Source: Paenibacillus sp. 19GGS1-52
GTDB lineage: Bacteria > Bacillota > Bacilli > Paenibacillales > Paenibacillaceae
Reading direction: 5' to 3'
Length of the DNA: 64,000 bases
Assembly (NCBI RefSeq): GCF_022369515.1
Contig: NZ_CP059724.1
Coordinates: 2,542,001 to 2,606,000 of the forward strand
Within the stretch, counting starts at the first letter, position 1, and each line of letters starts with the position of its first letter. Positions 54,671 to 64,000 of this stretch are shown here, one piece after another. Position numbers and translations under genes: made by a program. A model generated the notes under the pieces. That model saw only the letters and a program-made list of their open reading frames with translations, was not told the origin of the DNA and did not search any database.

Positions 54671-56029
54671 TTAGTTCTTAAAGCTGTGGATCGGAGCCGG
54701 AATTCGTCCGCCTCTATTAATGAAGTTGGCGCAACTGAAGGAGTTGACCGCCATAACTGGCGCGTAACCCAGCAATCCGCCGAATTCAACCATTTCGCCT
54801 ACATCTTTGCCGATGACCGGAATTAGACGAACGGCGGTTGTTTTATTGTTGACCATGCCAATAGCAGCTTCGTCAGCGATGATACCAGAGATGGTTTCCT
54901 TGGATGTGCTTCCCGGAATCGCCACCATGTCCAAGCCTACAGAACATACGCAGGTCATGGCTTCGAGCTTCTCAAGCGTTAGTGCACCGCGCTGAACAGC
55001 CTGAATCATACCGTGGTCCTCACTAACCGGAATGAAGGCTCCACTGAGTCCCCCAACGTAGGAGGAGGCCATAACGCCGCCCTTTTTCACGTTGTCATTC
55101 AGGATGGCCAGTGCGGCTGTTGTTCCGGGAGCGCCAGCTTCTTCGAGTCCCATAACCTGAAAGATTTCAGCAATGGAATCGCCGATTTCGGGGGTTGGAG
55201 CCAGAGACAGGTCAATAATTCCAAAAGGAACACCCATGCGTTTGGAGGCTTCCTGTGCTACAAGTTGACCCACACGGGTAACCTTGAATGCGGTACGTTT
55301 GATCGTTTCGCATAAGGTCTCAAAGTCCTGACCCTTTACTTCTTCCAGCGCCCGCTTGATTACACCAGGACCACTGACACCTACGTTGATTACACATTCC
55401 CGCTCACCGACACCATGAAAGGCACCAGCCATGAACGGATTATCCTCAACCGCGTTGCAAAAAACGACCAGCTTTGCACAGCCGATCGAATCTCTATCCT
55501 TGGTACGCATCGCCGTTTGGACAATGATATCACCCATTAATTTTACGGCATCCATATTAATTCCGCTTCTGGAGGAGCCTACATTCACGGAAGCGCACAC
55601 TCTTTCTGTGACGGCCAACGCTTCAGGAATACAATCGATAAGAATCCGGTCGCCTGTGGTACAGCCCTTTTGCACTAAGGCAGAGAAACCGCCGATAAAG
55701 TTAACACCTACTTCTTTGGCAGCCCTGTCCAACATTTCTGCTACAGGCACATAAGTATCGGTCTTGATCGCACCAGCAGCAATGGAGATTGGGGTAACGG
55801 AAATCCGTTTATTAACAATCGGAACACCAAATTGTCTTTCCAGATCTTCGCCGGTCTTGACCAGCTTCTCAGCAGATCTGGTGATTTTGTCATACACATT
55901 CTGGTTAAAAATCTTCATATCCGGGTGGGCACAATCCATAAGGCTGATCCCCATGGTAATCGTGCGCACATCCAGATTCATTTCACGGATCATTTTATTG
56001 GTTTCCTGCACTTCCACGAGTGAAATCAT
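54671..56029 (-). CDS. PFL-family protein (DUF711/UPF0210)
   Basis: 452 aa, full length for the UPF0210 family, recognised from [33 protein letters not shown] and [19 protein letters not shown]. The family has a pyruvate-formate-lyase-like fold, but no glycyl-radical motif is present and no reaction is established. It is the second gene of a pair with an ACT-domain protein, the conserved partner of this family. ATG follows AGGAGGAGTAAC. Confidence 0.9.
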   Translation of the reverse strand: MISLVEVQETNKMIREMNLDVRTITMGISLMDCAHPDMKIFNQNVYDKITRSAEKLVKTGEDLERQFGVPIVNKRISVTPISIAAGAIKTDTYVPVAEMLDRAAKEVGVNFIGGFSALVQKGCTTGDRILIDCIPEALAVTERVCASVNVGSSRSGINMDAVKLMGDIIVQTAMRTKDRDSIGCAKLVVFCNAVEDNPFMAGAFHGVGERECVINVGVSGPGVIKRALEEVKGQDFETLCETIKRTAFKVTRVGQLVAQEASKRMGVPFGIIDLSLAPTPEIGDSIAEIFQVMGLEEAGAPGTTAALAILNDNVKKGGVMASSYVGGLSGAFIPVSEDHGMIQAVQRGALTLEKLEAMTCVCSVGLDMVAIPGSTSKETISGIIADEAAIGMVNNKTTAVRLIPVIGKDVGEMVEFGGLLGYAPVMAVNSFSCANFINRGGRIPAPIHSFKN

Positions 56030-56049
56030 GTTACTCCTCCTAAAAATTC

Positions 56050-56319
56050 TTAAATACGGTGCATAATGTTGAAGATATCTTCGTGCTGCAGTTTGATTTC
56101 TACGCCGATGGTCTCGCCCACCTGGTGCAGCTCCTCAACAATTTCCTCGAAGGATTTAGTGGCGCTGGAAATATCCACGATCATCATCATGTTAAAATAG
56201 TCCTGAACAATGGTCTGTGAAATATCCAGAATGTTTAAATTGTGCTCTGCAAGATAGGTGCAGACCTTGGCAATAATCCCTACTTTGTCTTTTCCCAGTA
56301 CAGTAATAATCCCTTTCAA
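56050..56319 (-). CDS. ACT-domain protein (UPF0237)
   Basis: 89 aa, a single ACT-like fold: [20 protein letters not shown] and [23 protein letters not shown] domains bind amino acids. In Firmicutes this protein sits immediately upstream of a PFL-family gene, suggesting that it regulates it. The start is TTG, 8 bases after GGGAGG. Confidence 0.87.
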   Translation of the reverse strand: MKGIITVLGKDKVGIIAKVCTYLAEHNLNILDISQTIVQDYFNMMMIVDISSATKSFEEIVEELHQVGETIGVEIKLQHEDIFNIMHRI

Positions 56320-56460
56320 TGAAACGGCCTCCCTTGATTATCTGTGATCATCCGCCGCGTTAACGGAATGAACCATTTCAACTATTATGTCAAATGAGAG
56401 CAGAAGCTTCAACCAAAGGTTTTATATCACTCTGATCAGTATTCTGATCCAGTGAGTTTA

Positions 56461-56478
56461 TATTTTAAATTTAAAATA
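56461..56478. promoter_or_regulatory. Perfect 18-bp AT-rich palindrome
   Basis: TATTTTAAATTTAAAATA lies about 70 bp before the Hpt-REC-GGDEF-REC gene. TTGACA follows at 56486-56491, but no good -10 box is seen at 17 bp. A regulator site is possible. Confidence 0.4.
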
Positions 56479-56547
56479 GATCTGATTGACAATCTGTTGA
56501 ATATGTGTTGAAGTGAGAGATTGAGATGATGAACATAAGGAGCAACT

Positions 56548-58179
56548 ATGACTATACAAAAGTACAAAGATCTTGTGGAGAAACGAATTAAGCAAACCTT
56601 GCAGGAGTGGTCGGAGCAGCCGGAAATTACGGAAAAAGAGATTTATCGGTTTCTGCATAATCTAAAAGGCACCGCTGGAACGGTTGGGATGAGAGAGGTT
56701 GAAGCCTTAGCCGAGAGCACGCTGTTGTTCTTCTCGGATGATAGTCATAAAAGCTGGTCCATGGAGGAGTGGGGCGATTATTTATTCCCCTTTAATACGC
56801 TTATCGACAAGAACTCGTCTTCCGTAATGATCAATTCCCTCAATTCAGCCAAACAGCTAAATAATGAAGAGATTCGGCAGAATGAGATCCTTATCATTGA
56901 TGACGACGTTGAGTTGGTTGCTATTCTGAAAGAAACATTGGAGAAACAGTCCTATTATGTAAGCATTGCATTATCCGCTGAACGTGGGTTGAAGAAGTTC
57001 TATGGAAGTAAACCGGATATGATCCTACTCGATATCCTACTGCCCGATATAAGTGGGATTGAAGTCTTAAATCAAATTATTGGCAAGGCCAAAAAAGAGC
57101 ATATTCCGATCATTATTATCAGTGGAGAACATTCCAAAGAAATTCAGTTGCATGCGTATTCGTTAGGTGTGATGGATTTTGTATGCAAACCGGTAGATCT
57201 GGATCTGTTCCTGATGCTAATCAAAAATCGCTTTGAACTGAAGAGAGAATGGCAAGAAGCGATAATCGTGGACGAACTGACCGGTGCTTTTAACCGCAAA
57301 CATTTTAATCAGACAATGAAGCAGTTGGTTTCAGATTTTAAACGCACTAGTCGTATATTCTCATTGGCACTGATTGACCTCGATCATTTCAAGAAAGTGA
57401 ATGACAGTTATGGGCATCTTGTCGGGGACGAGGTTTTGCAGGCGTTCTCTCATCTTGTACTGAATTCTATACGAGTGGAAGATACCTTTTGCCGTTTCGG
57501 TGGAGAGGAATTTGCTTTGTTTCTGCCCAATACGGATGCCGCTTCAGCACTGCTAGTCATAGAGCGTATTCAGAAGAATTTCTCTTCATTAGAATTCTCG
57601 GCTAAGAATGAAATCTTCCAAGTAAGCTTTTCTAGCGGTATTACAGAAGTCACGGAAGCTGATCAAGAATCCGACAGACTGATTGAGGAAGCCGATCAGG
57701 CGCTTTATGCCAGCAAGAATGCCGGAAGAAATCAGACAATTCTGTATTCTGAACATTTGTTGGTTATTAAAAAAGACAAGGTTCTTAATGTGATTATTGT
57801 GGATGATGATGCCCTGATTCGGCGGATCATGAACAGTCACTTCTCTACCTGGAGACCGGCGAATATTGGAACCGTCAACATAAAAAGTTATGCCAATGGA
57901 TTAGATTTTCTGGAAGCGGATTGGTACTCCAGTGAGGAGAAATATATCATCCTGCTCGATGGAGTGATGCCGGATCTTGATGGTGTTGAAGTATTGGAGC
58001 GAATCCGACGGACTTACCCGGAGGTTAATATATTAGTCATTATGCTGACTGGTAGAAATAATCAGGCGGATATTGTCCATGCCCTGCAAATGGGCGCAGA
58101 TGATTATGTAATCAAGCCGTTTCATATGCCTGAACTGCTGTCGAGAATTGAACGACTGGCTTATAGATTTTTATTTTAA
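56548..58179 (+). CDS. Hpt-REC-GGDEF-REC signalling protein (diguanylate cyclase)
   Basis: 543 aa with four domains. Hpt with phospho-acceptor H37 in LHNLKGTAG; REC with D162 in ILLDILLPD; GGDEF with GGEEF at 318-322, its upstream RVED at 309-312 as the inhibitory I-site; a second REC with D471. It should make c-di-GMP under phosphorelay control. ATG follows AAGGAGCAACT. Two response-regulator/kinase genes follow on the same strand. Confidence 0.93.
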   Translation: MTIQKYKDLVEKRIKQTLQEWSEQPEITEKEIYRFLHNLKGTAGTVGMREVEALAESTLLFFSDDSHKSWSMEEWGDYLFPFNTLIDKNSSSVMINSLNSAKQLNNEEIRQNEILIIDDDVELVAILKETLEKQSYYVSIALSAERGLKKFYGSKPDMILLDILLPDISGIEVLNQIIGKAKKEHIPIIIISGEHSKEIQLHAYSLGVMDFVCKPVDLDLFLMLIKNRFELKREWQEAIIVDELTGAFNRKHFNQTMKQLVSDFKRTSRIFSLALIDLDHFKKVNDSYGHLVGDEVLQAFSHLVLNSIRVEDTFCRFGGEEFALFLPNTDAASALLVIERIQKNFSSLEFSAKNEIFQVSFSSGITEVTEADQESDRLIEEADQALYASKNAGRNQTILYSEHLLVIKKDKVLNVIIVDDDALIRRIMNSHFSTWRPANIGTVNIKSYANGLDFLEADWYSSEEKYIILLDGVMPDLDGVEVLERIRRTYPEVNILVIMLTGRNNQADIVHALQMGADDYVIKPFHMPELLSRIERLAYRFLF

Positions 58180-58226
58180 AGGCGTGCTAGCTGTGTTACA
58201 GAATGAAAAAAAAGGCGGAATTAATC

Positions 58227-58598
58227 ATGCAGAAGGTGCTTGTTGTAGATGATGAAGAAGTGTTAAGAATGTTAATCACAGATACGCTGGAGGATTTGGA
58301 AAATGTAGAGATCCATACTGCCGAGAACGGTTTAGAGGCGCTAGCGAGACTGTCAGCGGATCACTACGACCTGATGATATTGGATTATATGATGCCAGAA
58401 ATGACGGGGATAGAGGTGCTGGGGCGGCTGAGCATGGACATGAAGAGTGCTTTGCCTATTTTAATGCTGACGGCTAAAGCACAAGAAGTTGACCGCAATA
58501 GAGCTATAGTGGCGGGCGCACGTTATTTTATGCCGAAACCGTTCAGTCCGATAGAACTCCTGCAGATTGTGGAGGGGATTCTAAGTGATCATGGCTAA
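58227..58598 (+). CDS. Single-domain response regulator
   Basis: 123 aa, REC only (LVVDDEEVLRMLI near the start), phospho-acceptor D53 in MILDYMMPEMTG, and K near 103 in YFMPKPFSP. CheY/Spo0F-like, acting as a phosphorelay intermediate. ATG at 58227 follows AAAGGCGGAATTAATC. It overlaps the kinase gene by 14 bp. Confidence 0.92.
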   Translation: MQKVLVVDDEEVLRMLITDTLEDLENVEIHTAENGLEALARLSADHYDLMILDYMMPEMTGIEVLGRLSMDMKSALPILMLTAKAQEVDRNRAIVAGARYFMPKPFSPIELLQIVEGILSDHG

Positions 58599-61500
58599 CC
58601 AAGCTAAGCATAGTATCAAAAAAAGATATTTTCGGATTATTTTCAGTGTATTTGCGCTAATTATATGTTCAGGAACGGTATTCTTCATCTACATACAGAA
58701 TGAGCAGAGTAGTTTAAGCCATAAACGAGAAGTCATGGAGAACAAGGCGGATACGATTAATGAATTAGCCAGCACGCTGAAAGAGGTGTTTTTTCGGGCG
58801 AGAGGGTATTCGTCACTTAAGAGTGACAATGAACTGAAGCTCTTAAAGACAGCACTCCTGAATCTGGATGGGGTTCTGAGTACGTATGCGAAGCTCCAGC
58901 TAACAGCAGAAGAAATACAATTCAATGATGACTTATCCGTATTTTATGTTCAATATAAAACGGAAATCCTCCCAGCGGCGATTGCACTGGTTGAAGCCGA
59001 TGACTATGCAGGTTTGAGAGCGCTATCCCAGAAAGGCAGCACTCAATCGGTAAATGATTTCCTCGCGTATACCAAAGAATTCAAGCGAAATTCGGATAAT
59101 GCCTTAAATGTGATGGACAAGGATTCGATTAAACAGGCGGATAACTTTACTCTAATCGCTTTCATGTTCAGCATTGTTATCCTGCTATTCTTCACTGTAA
59201 TGGTTTGGCGGATTCTCAAAAGTCTGATTGATCCGATTCTGAAGCTTGAGGGTGCAACCCATTCTCTCGCGGCTGGAGAGGGAGTTCTGTTAGACAAGCT
59301 TAAGAAACAGGATGAGATCGGGCGGCTGTATGAAGCTTTTCATAATATGGCGAGAAGTATTCAGGATAAAGAAGAAGAGCTTATGATGCAGAACGAAGAG
59401 CTTCACGCCCAGCAGGATGAACTTCAGGACCAACAGTCCAGGCTGCAGCGTTCCTTAACTGAAATTGAGAGCATGATGAAAGCACTGGATCATTCAGCAG
59501 CTGTAGGGATTCTTACGCATAAAGGGGTGTTCACCTATGCCAATGAGAATCTGAGCGGATATACAAAATATAAGAAATCCGAAATCATCGGTTATACCTA
59601 TCGGTTATTTGAACTGCACAATTTCTCTTCAGTACTTATGCAGCAAATATTCCACAAACTGAGTACAGGAGGGGTATGGAGCAACGAAGTGCAGCTTCTG
59701 GCCAAGGATGGTACTATCCTTTGGGTGAATTTGAGCATTGTACCGTATCTGAACGCTGAAGGGGAAATATATCAGTATATCCTCATAGCCAATGATATTA
59801 CCTCGATGAAGAGTGTGCAGCAGGAGCTGGCAGAGATGCTTAAGCATACGGAACAAACCAAAATGATGCTGGAGCTCAATAATCAGCTGAATCATGATAT
59901 TAGCTACACGCTGGATAAACAAGAATTTGCAGATAAGTTTCTGCAATTTATGAATCGGTTCTATGCATTTGATTCCAGCTTTTTTCTACTGGTTAAAGAT
60001 AAGATTACTGCTGTTAAAGGGATTTCCCAAGCAAAGGTTGACCGTTACCTTGAGAATGACAGTGAGGATATGTTATATCGCCTGCAATCAGAGAAGACTT
60101 ATATCATTAAGCGTCAGGCGACACAATCAGAGCTGGGTATTTCTGCTGATGAAGTCTATTGTTATGATTTTTACACAACCGTAGTGAATGCCGAAGATGA
60201 GATTTTGGCTGTATTTTGTGGAAGCCGGATTGGACATTCCTTTACGGTTGAAGAGATTAATGAGATTGACGGCATGATGAACCGGGTGGCTCTGGCCATT
60301 GAGCGGATATTTATGTATGAGGAAATTGAACATGGCCGAAAGCTGAATCGGGATATTGTAAATAACATCAATGAAGGCATTCAGTTTGTTCACACGGATG
60401 GGACCATGCTGCATGTCAATAAAGCGCTCTGCGAAATTTTTAATTACTATGATTGGACTGAGGGAACCTTGATCCCTAAGGAAAAGTGGAAGGAACACTT
60501 CATAGAAACGTCCAATGAGTCCGCTGAACTGCGGTTATTCTATCAAAAAGCGATGTCCGAGCACACCGTGGATTCCAGCAGCATGCAATACTCCATTGGC
60601 ACAGAACACCTGAAGCATATTGATGTATATGCCATACCTGTATATCGCCGCGAGCTCCGCATCGGTACGTTATTCGTACACCGGGATATTACCAGAGAAT
60701 ACGAACTGGATTTGATGAAATCGGAGCTGGTTAGTACGGTTAGTCATGAGCTGCGAACTCCTTTATCGAGTGTGCTCGGGTTCACAGAGCTACTGCTGTC
60801 CAGAACCATGAAACCGGAGAAGCAATTGAAGTATCTGGAGACGATTCATAAAGAGGCGAAGAGATTAACGGATCTTATTAATGATTTTCTGGATCTGCAG
60901 CGTATGGAGTCAGGCAAACAGCAATATAATACGGAACATGCGAACCTTAGTGAAATTGTTTTGGGAGTTATGGATCAGTATAAGCTGAGCAGTACACATC
61001 AAATGCAACTGGTAGATGAAGCGCATCATTCAGAAGTGGCGGTAGATAAAGATAAGATTATCCAGGTGCTGACCAATCTGTTAAGTAACGCGATCAAGTT
61101 CTCACCGCAAAGTCATGAGGTAAGAGTACACTTGCATAATGAAGCAGAGCAGGTAATTGTACGGATACAGGACAGTGGACTAGGGATACCTAAGGATCAA
61201 ATCGGTCAGTTGTTCCAAAAGTTCCGCAGAGTTGATAATAGCGCATCCAAAAGAATCGGCGGAACAGGCCTTGGACTGGCCATTTCCAAGGAAATCATTG
61301 AGAAACAGCAGGGGACTATAGGCATTGATTCGATTGAAGGCGAGGGCACTACCGTCTGGTTCAGTCTCCCTACCCTGCATGCTGAGGAGAATCCCCGGGA
61401 TGATGATTTGAACAAGTGGGGTACAGATAAAGATAATAAATTAAATGTCATGATTGTTGAAGATGATTACAGTCTTTCTTTGCTGCTGTCAGAGGAGCTG

Positions 61501-61836
61501 AAAGGCAAGGGATTTAGGGTCACACACCATTACCATCCGGAACAAGCCTTTGAGCAGGCTCTGAAAAATCCATATGTGGCGATTGTGGTAGATTTGATGC
61601 TGGGTGAAGAGCTGGATGGTTGGGATTTAATCCGTATGCTAAAGGATGATTCAAGAACGGAGAATATTCCGATTGTAATCTCCTCTGCCCTCGACCCCAC
61701 AGACAAAGACTTAATGACTGTAGTCCAAAAGTATTTAACAAAGCCCTATCCGCCAGGCGAACTATCCAGCACTCTAGCCGAAATTGTGAAGATTAAGCAG
61801 GGAACAGGAGAGGTATTATTTCCGGGTAGCCCTTAG
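58585..61836 (+). CDS. Hybrid sensor histidine kinase
   Basis: 1083 aa. Two membrane helices (about 17-37 and 188-208) flank an extracytoplasmic sensor; HAMP to about 270; a coiled coil; PAS (about 300-410); GAF-like domain (about 440-580); PAS (about 590-700); HisKA with H721 in VSHELRTPLSSV; HATPase (DSGLGIP, GGTGLGL); C-terminal REC with D1003 in VVDLMLGEE. GTG follows GGAGGGG. With the two upstream genes it can form a multistep relay ending in c-di-GMP control. Confidence 0.93.
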   Translation: MIMANQAKHSIKKRYFRIIFSVFALIICSGTVFFIYIQNEQSSLSHKREVMENKADTINELASTLKEVFFRARGYSSLKSDNELKLLKTALLNLDGVLSTYAKLQLTAEEIQFNDDLSVFYVQYKTEILPAAIALVEADDYAGLRALSQKGSTQSVNDFLAYTKEFKRNSDNALNVMDKDSIKQADNFTLIAFMFSIVILLFFTVMVWRILKSLIDPILKLEGATHSLAAGEGVLLDKLKKQDEIGRLYEAFHNMARSIQDKEEELMMQNEELHAQQDELQDQQSRLQRSLTEIESMMKALDHSAAVGILTHKGVFTYANENLSGYTKYKKSEIIGYTYRLFELHNFSSVLMQQIFHKLSTGGVWSNEVQLLAKDGTILWVNLSIVPYLNAEGEIYQYILIANDITSMKSVQQELAEMLKHTEQTKMMLELNNQLNHDISYTLDKQEFADKFLQFMNRFYAFDSSFFLLVKDKITAVKGISQAKVDRYLENDSEDMLYRLQSEKTYIIKRQATQSELGISADEVYCYDFYTTVVNAEDEILAVFCGSRIGHSFTVEEINEIDGMMNRVALAIERIFMYEEIEHGRKLNRDIVNNINEGIQFVHTDGTMLHVNKALCEIFNYYDWTEGTLIPKEKWKEHFIETSNESAELRLFYQKAMSEHTVDSSSMQYSIGTEHLKHIDVYAIPVYRRELRIGTLFVHRDITREYELDLMKSELVSTVSHELRTPLSSVLGFTELLLSRTMKPEKQLKYLETIHKEAKRLTDLINDFLDLQRMESGKQQYNTEHANLSEIVLGVMDQYKLSSTHQMQLVDEAHHSEVAVDKDKIIQVLTNLLSNAIKFSPQSHEVRVHLHNEAEQVIVRIQDSGLGIPKDQIGQLFQKFRRVDNSASKRIGGTGLGLAISKEIIEKQQGTIGIDSIEGEGTTVWFSLPTLHAEENPRDDDLNKWGTDKDNKLNVMIVEDDYSLSLLLSEELKGKGFRVTHHYHPEQAFEQALKNPYVAIVVDLMLGEELDGWDLIRMLKDDSRTENIPIVISSALDPTDKDLMTVVQKYLTKPYPPGELSSTLAEIVKIKQGTGEVLFPGSP

Positions 61837-61870
61837 AGATTAGTAACGTTCTCTTTGTTGAAAATAAAAC

Positions 61871-61901
61871 TTGCGTTAAAGTAGACTCTAAGGGTTATAT
61901 T
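61871..61901 (+). promoter_or_regulatory. MerR-type promoter for the second aldo/keto reductase
   Basis: TTGCGT (61871-61876), a 19-bp spacer and TATATT (61896-61901). The spacer contains TTAAAGT-ag-ACTCTAA, the usual AdhR/NmlR-type dyad. No MerR gene lies nearby. Confidence 0.7.
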
Positions 61902-61960
61902 ATTCTTTAGTAAGCGGAAACATTGTAGTCTCTAAACAAGGTTCAAAGGGAGGAAATAGG

Positions 61961-62935
61961 ATGAAGTACAGCTATTTAGGGAAATCCGGTTTGAAAGTCA
62001 GCCAATTATGTTTGGGTACCATGAATTTTGGCCCCGAAACAGAGGAAAAGGAAGCTTTTAAGATTATGGATGCTGCACTGGATGCTGGCATCAACTTCTT
62101 TGATACCGCCAATGTATATGGAGGCCAGGAGCGACGCGGCTGGACGGAAGAAATTATTGGCCGCTGGTTTCAGCAAGGGGGCGGACGGCGCGAGAAGGTA
62201 GTGCTGGCTACCAAAGTGTACAATGATATGTTTGATGAGAATGATGGACCCAATTCGGGAGCTGGCTTATCTGGTTATAAAATCAGACGGCATTTTGAAG
62301 CCTCATTAAAGCGTCTGCAGACCGATCATATCGAGCTTTACCAGATGCATCATATTGACCGCAATGTATCATGGGACGAGCTGTGGGGTGCTTTTGAAAT
62401 TCTGGTTCAGCAAGGTAAAGCGGATTATATAGGTTCTAGCAACTTTGCAGGTTGGCATATTGCCACAGCACAAGCTGAAGCAAAAGCTAGACATTTCCTG
62501 GGTTTAGTATCCGAGCAGCATTTATACAATCTGCTGCAGCGGACACCGGAGCTTGAGGTTCTGCCAGCTGCTAAGGAGCTGGGGATGGGCGTCATTCCGT
62601 GGAGTCCGCTTGCGGGTGGATTACTGGGTCGCAACGCATTAGCGGGTACAGGCGTACGCAGCTCGCGTTCTGCTAATCTTGAGAAGAACCGCGGCCAGCT
62701 GGAGCAATTCTCCGCCCTCTGTAAGGAATTGGGCGACCATGAGGATCAGGTTGCTCTGGCTTGGGTACTGGCAAATCCGGCAGTGACCGCTCCAATTATT
62801 GGGCCGAGAACGATGCAGCAATTTGAGGACTCCTTGCGGGTGACTGAAATTATATTGGATGAAGCTACCTTGAAGAAGCTTGATGAGATTTTCCCAGGAC
62901 CAGGACGTCCAGCTCCTGAAGCATACGCCTGGTAA
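61961..62935 (+). CDS. Aldo/keto reductase (second)
   Basis: 324 aa. The tetrad is D48 and Y53 in FFDTANVYGGQ, K85 in LATKVYND and H130 in LYQMHHID. It belongs to a longer group than the 47 kb gene. NADPH-dependent carbonyl reduction; the substrate is unknown. ATG follows AAGGGAGGAAATAGG. Preceded by a MerR-type promoter. Confidence 0.92.
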   Translation: MKYSYLGKSGLKVSQLCLGTMNFGPETEEKEAFKIMDAALDAGINFFDTANVYGGQERRGWTEEIIGRWFQQGGGRREKVVLATKVYNDMFDENDGPNSGAGLSGYKIRRHFEASLKRLQTDHIELYQMHHIDRNVSWDELWGAFEILVQQGKADYIGSSNFAGWHIATAQAEAKARHFLGLVSEQHLYNLLQRTPELEVLPAAKELGMGVIPWSPLAGGLLGRNALAGTGVRSSRSANLEKNRGQLEQFSALCKELGDHEDQVALAWVLANPAVTAPIIGPRTMQQFEDSLRVTEIILDEATLKKLDEIFPGPGRPAPEAYAW

Positions 62936-62989
62936 TCAATTTCACGGCTAACTGCTATGTGTTCTACAATATTTATGTACAACCTCTAG

Positions 62990-63025
62990 GCTGCAGACGG
63001 TTAACACCTTGTCTGCAGCTTTTTT
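62990..63025 (+). terminator. Terminator after the second aldo/keto reductase
   Basis: GCTGCAGAC pairs with GTCTGCAGC, followed by TTTTTT. Confidence 0.87.
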
Positions 63026-63054
63026 AGTTCTTGCAACAGTTGTTGAACGAGAAC

Positions 63055-63143
63055 GTGACACTATGGGTGGAATTTGCTAGAATACAAGGCATCAACAGTG
63101 TAGAGGACCCAGTTCACCGCTATGCAGGCGGTTGTGCAACTGG
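63055..63143 (+). promoter_or_regulatory. moaA promoter and folded leader
   Basis: GTGACA-N17-TAGAAT at 63055-63083 is a promoter. In the leader, CCAGTTCACCGC (63109-63120) pairs with GCGGTTGTGCAACTGG (63128-63143) with small bulges, ending just before GGAGAGGAGG. It could mask the ribosome site. It does not match the Moco riboswitch as I remember it. Confidence 0.45.
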
Positions 63144-63157
63144 AGAGGAGGAATGCG

Positions 63158-64000
63158 ATGACGCCCGATATGCTGAACCGGCCCTTAAAGGATCTCCGGA
63201 TATCTGTTACCGATCGCTGTAACCTGCGCTGCGTCTATTGTATGCCTAAGGAAATTTTCGGTCCCGATTATAAGTTTCTGGGCAGAGAACATCTGCTGAG
63301 CTTTGATGAGATCGTAAGAATCTCCAGTTCCTTTGCTGCTTTGGGAGGAACCAAGCTGCGGCTCACGGGTGGTGAGCCTCTGTTGCGGGCAGGCCTGCCA
63401 GCGCTTATTGAGCGGTTGAACAAGCTTGAGGGCATCGAGGATATTGCCCTGACGACCAATGGTCTACTGCTGCCTCGTTTTGCCAAAGATTTGTATGCGG
63501 CGGGTCTAAAGCGGGTGAATGTGAGTCTGGATTCGCTGGATGACGCACGCTTCGGTGCCATTAATGGCCTGGGAGTTGGCGTTAAAGGTGTGCTGGAGGG
63601 GATGAAGGCAGCTGCTGCGGCAGGACTACAGGTCAAGATCAATATGGTAGTCAAGAAATCCTCCAACGAGCAGGATATTGTGCCTATGGCCCGATATTTC
63701 AAGGATACGGATTATATATTGCGCTATATTGAATTTATGGATGTGGGAAGCACGAATGGTTGGGACTTCAGCCAGGTGATTTCTCGGGAGCAGATTGTGC
63801 AGATGATCCACAGCGAAATGCCGCTGGAGCCCATCGAGGCACATTACGAAGGAGAGGTTGCTGCTAGATACCGCTATAAGGGGACTAATCGAGAAATTGG
63901 CATTGTTTCCTCCATTACACAGTCCTTTTGTTCCAGCTGTTCCCGTGCACGCCTATCTGCCGATGGTTCGTTCTATACCTGTCTGTTCGCTAGTGCAGGC
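63158..64000 (+). CDS. moaA: GTP 3',8-cyclase MoaA, 3' end beyond the window
   Basis: 281 codons visible of the usual 320-340. The radical-SAM motif is C21-NLR-C25-VY-C28; LTGGEPLLR follows. The C-terminal cluster begins with [11 protein letters not shown]. It makes cyclic pyranopterin from GTP, the first step of molybdenum cofactor synthesis, in the cytoplasm. ATG at 63158 follows GAGGAGGAATGCG. The missing C-terminus is a window effect. Confidence 0.93.
   Translation, partial: MTPDMLNRPLKDLRISVTDRCNLRCVYCMPKEIFGPDYKFLGREHLLSFDEIVRISSSFAALGGTKLRLTGGEPLLRAGLPALIERLNKLEGIEDIALTTNGLLLPRFAKDLYAAGLKRVNVSLDSLDDARFGAINGLGVGVKGVLEGMKAAAAAGLQVKINMVVKKSSNEQDIVPMARYFKDTDYILRYIEFMDVGSTNGWDFSQVISREQIVQMIHSEMPLEPIEAHYEGEVAARYRYKGTNREIGIVSSITQSFCSSCSRARLSADGSFYTCLFASAG

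Overview
The window looks like chromosomal DNA of a Paenibacillus-type bacterium (Firmicutes, Paenibacillaceae). Evidence: strong GGAGG-type ribosome binding sites, frequent TTG/GTG starts, YesM/YesN two-component pairs next to LplA-type lipoproteins, yhbD-bactofilin genes, ATPase-less LplB/LplC permeases, and stalk-domain (copper amine oxidase N-terminal-like) secreted proteins. No rRNA, tRNA, CRISPR array or prophage was seen. The species call is inference from gene content.

Layout. 0-11 kb: housekeeping genes. The 3' end of parE, a structured intergenic element, parC, a MarR gene, two RNA-modification-type enzymes, an AraC regulator, a VOC protein, a Fur-box-controlled flavodoxin, two GNAT genes and L25/Ctc. 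11-19 kb: a TerD-vWA stress protein, a secreted glucan-active-looking protein broken by a frameshift before its C-terminal binding domain, a yhbD-bacE-bacF bactofilin operon and an MFS exporter. 19-31.5 kb: sugar/sugar-acid catabolism. SMP-30 and FAH-family enzymes, an LplBC-type importer with its lipoprotein, and a catabolic locus with an RpiR regulator in which DUF4127, nanE and nanK are all wrecked by internal deletions, ending at a stalk-protein gene and an IS5-type transposase remnant.

31.6-44 kb: a YesM/YesN system translationally coupled to an LplA-type lipoprotein, an mpsC-like gene, then a six-gene operon that joins a PotABCD-type ABC importer to a nucleoside hydrolase and an adenine deaminase. 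This is best read as uptake and salvage of a purine nucleoside. Downstream is an array of four 51-52 bp units, each with a palindromic core.

44-54.6 kb: small regulator/target pairs whose operators can be read directly: TetR-ybaK (tetR carries a homopolymer frameshift), MerR/aldo-keto reductase with a 19-bp-spacer promoter, MarR/MFS with twin operators, and an ECF41-like sigma factor with a carboxymuconolactone decarboxylase gene preceded by a matching TGTCACA-N16-TGTC promoter. 54.6-64 kb: PFL/ACT pair, a three-gene phosphorelay/c-di-GMP cluster (Hpt-REC-GGDEF-REC, single REC, hybrid kinase with PAS/GAF), a second aldo-keto reductase with a MerR-type promoter but no regulator beside it, and the start of moaA, cut by the window end.

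The most unusual items are the parE-parC structured element, the 51-52 bp palindromic array at 43.9 kb, the coordinated decay of the amino-sugar locus, and the transporter/nucleosidase/deaminase operon. All identifications come from reading the sequence and from remembered family features; no database search was possible.
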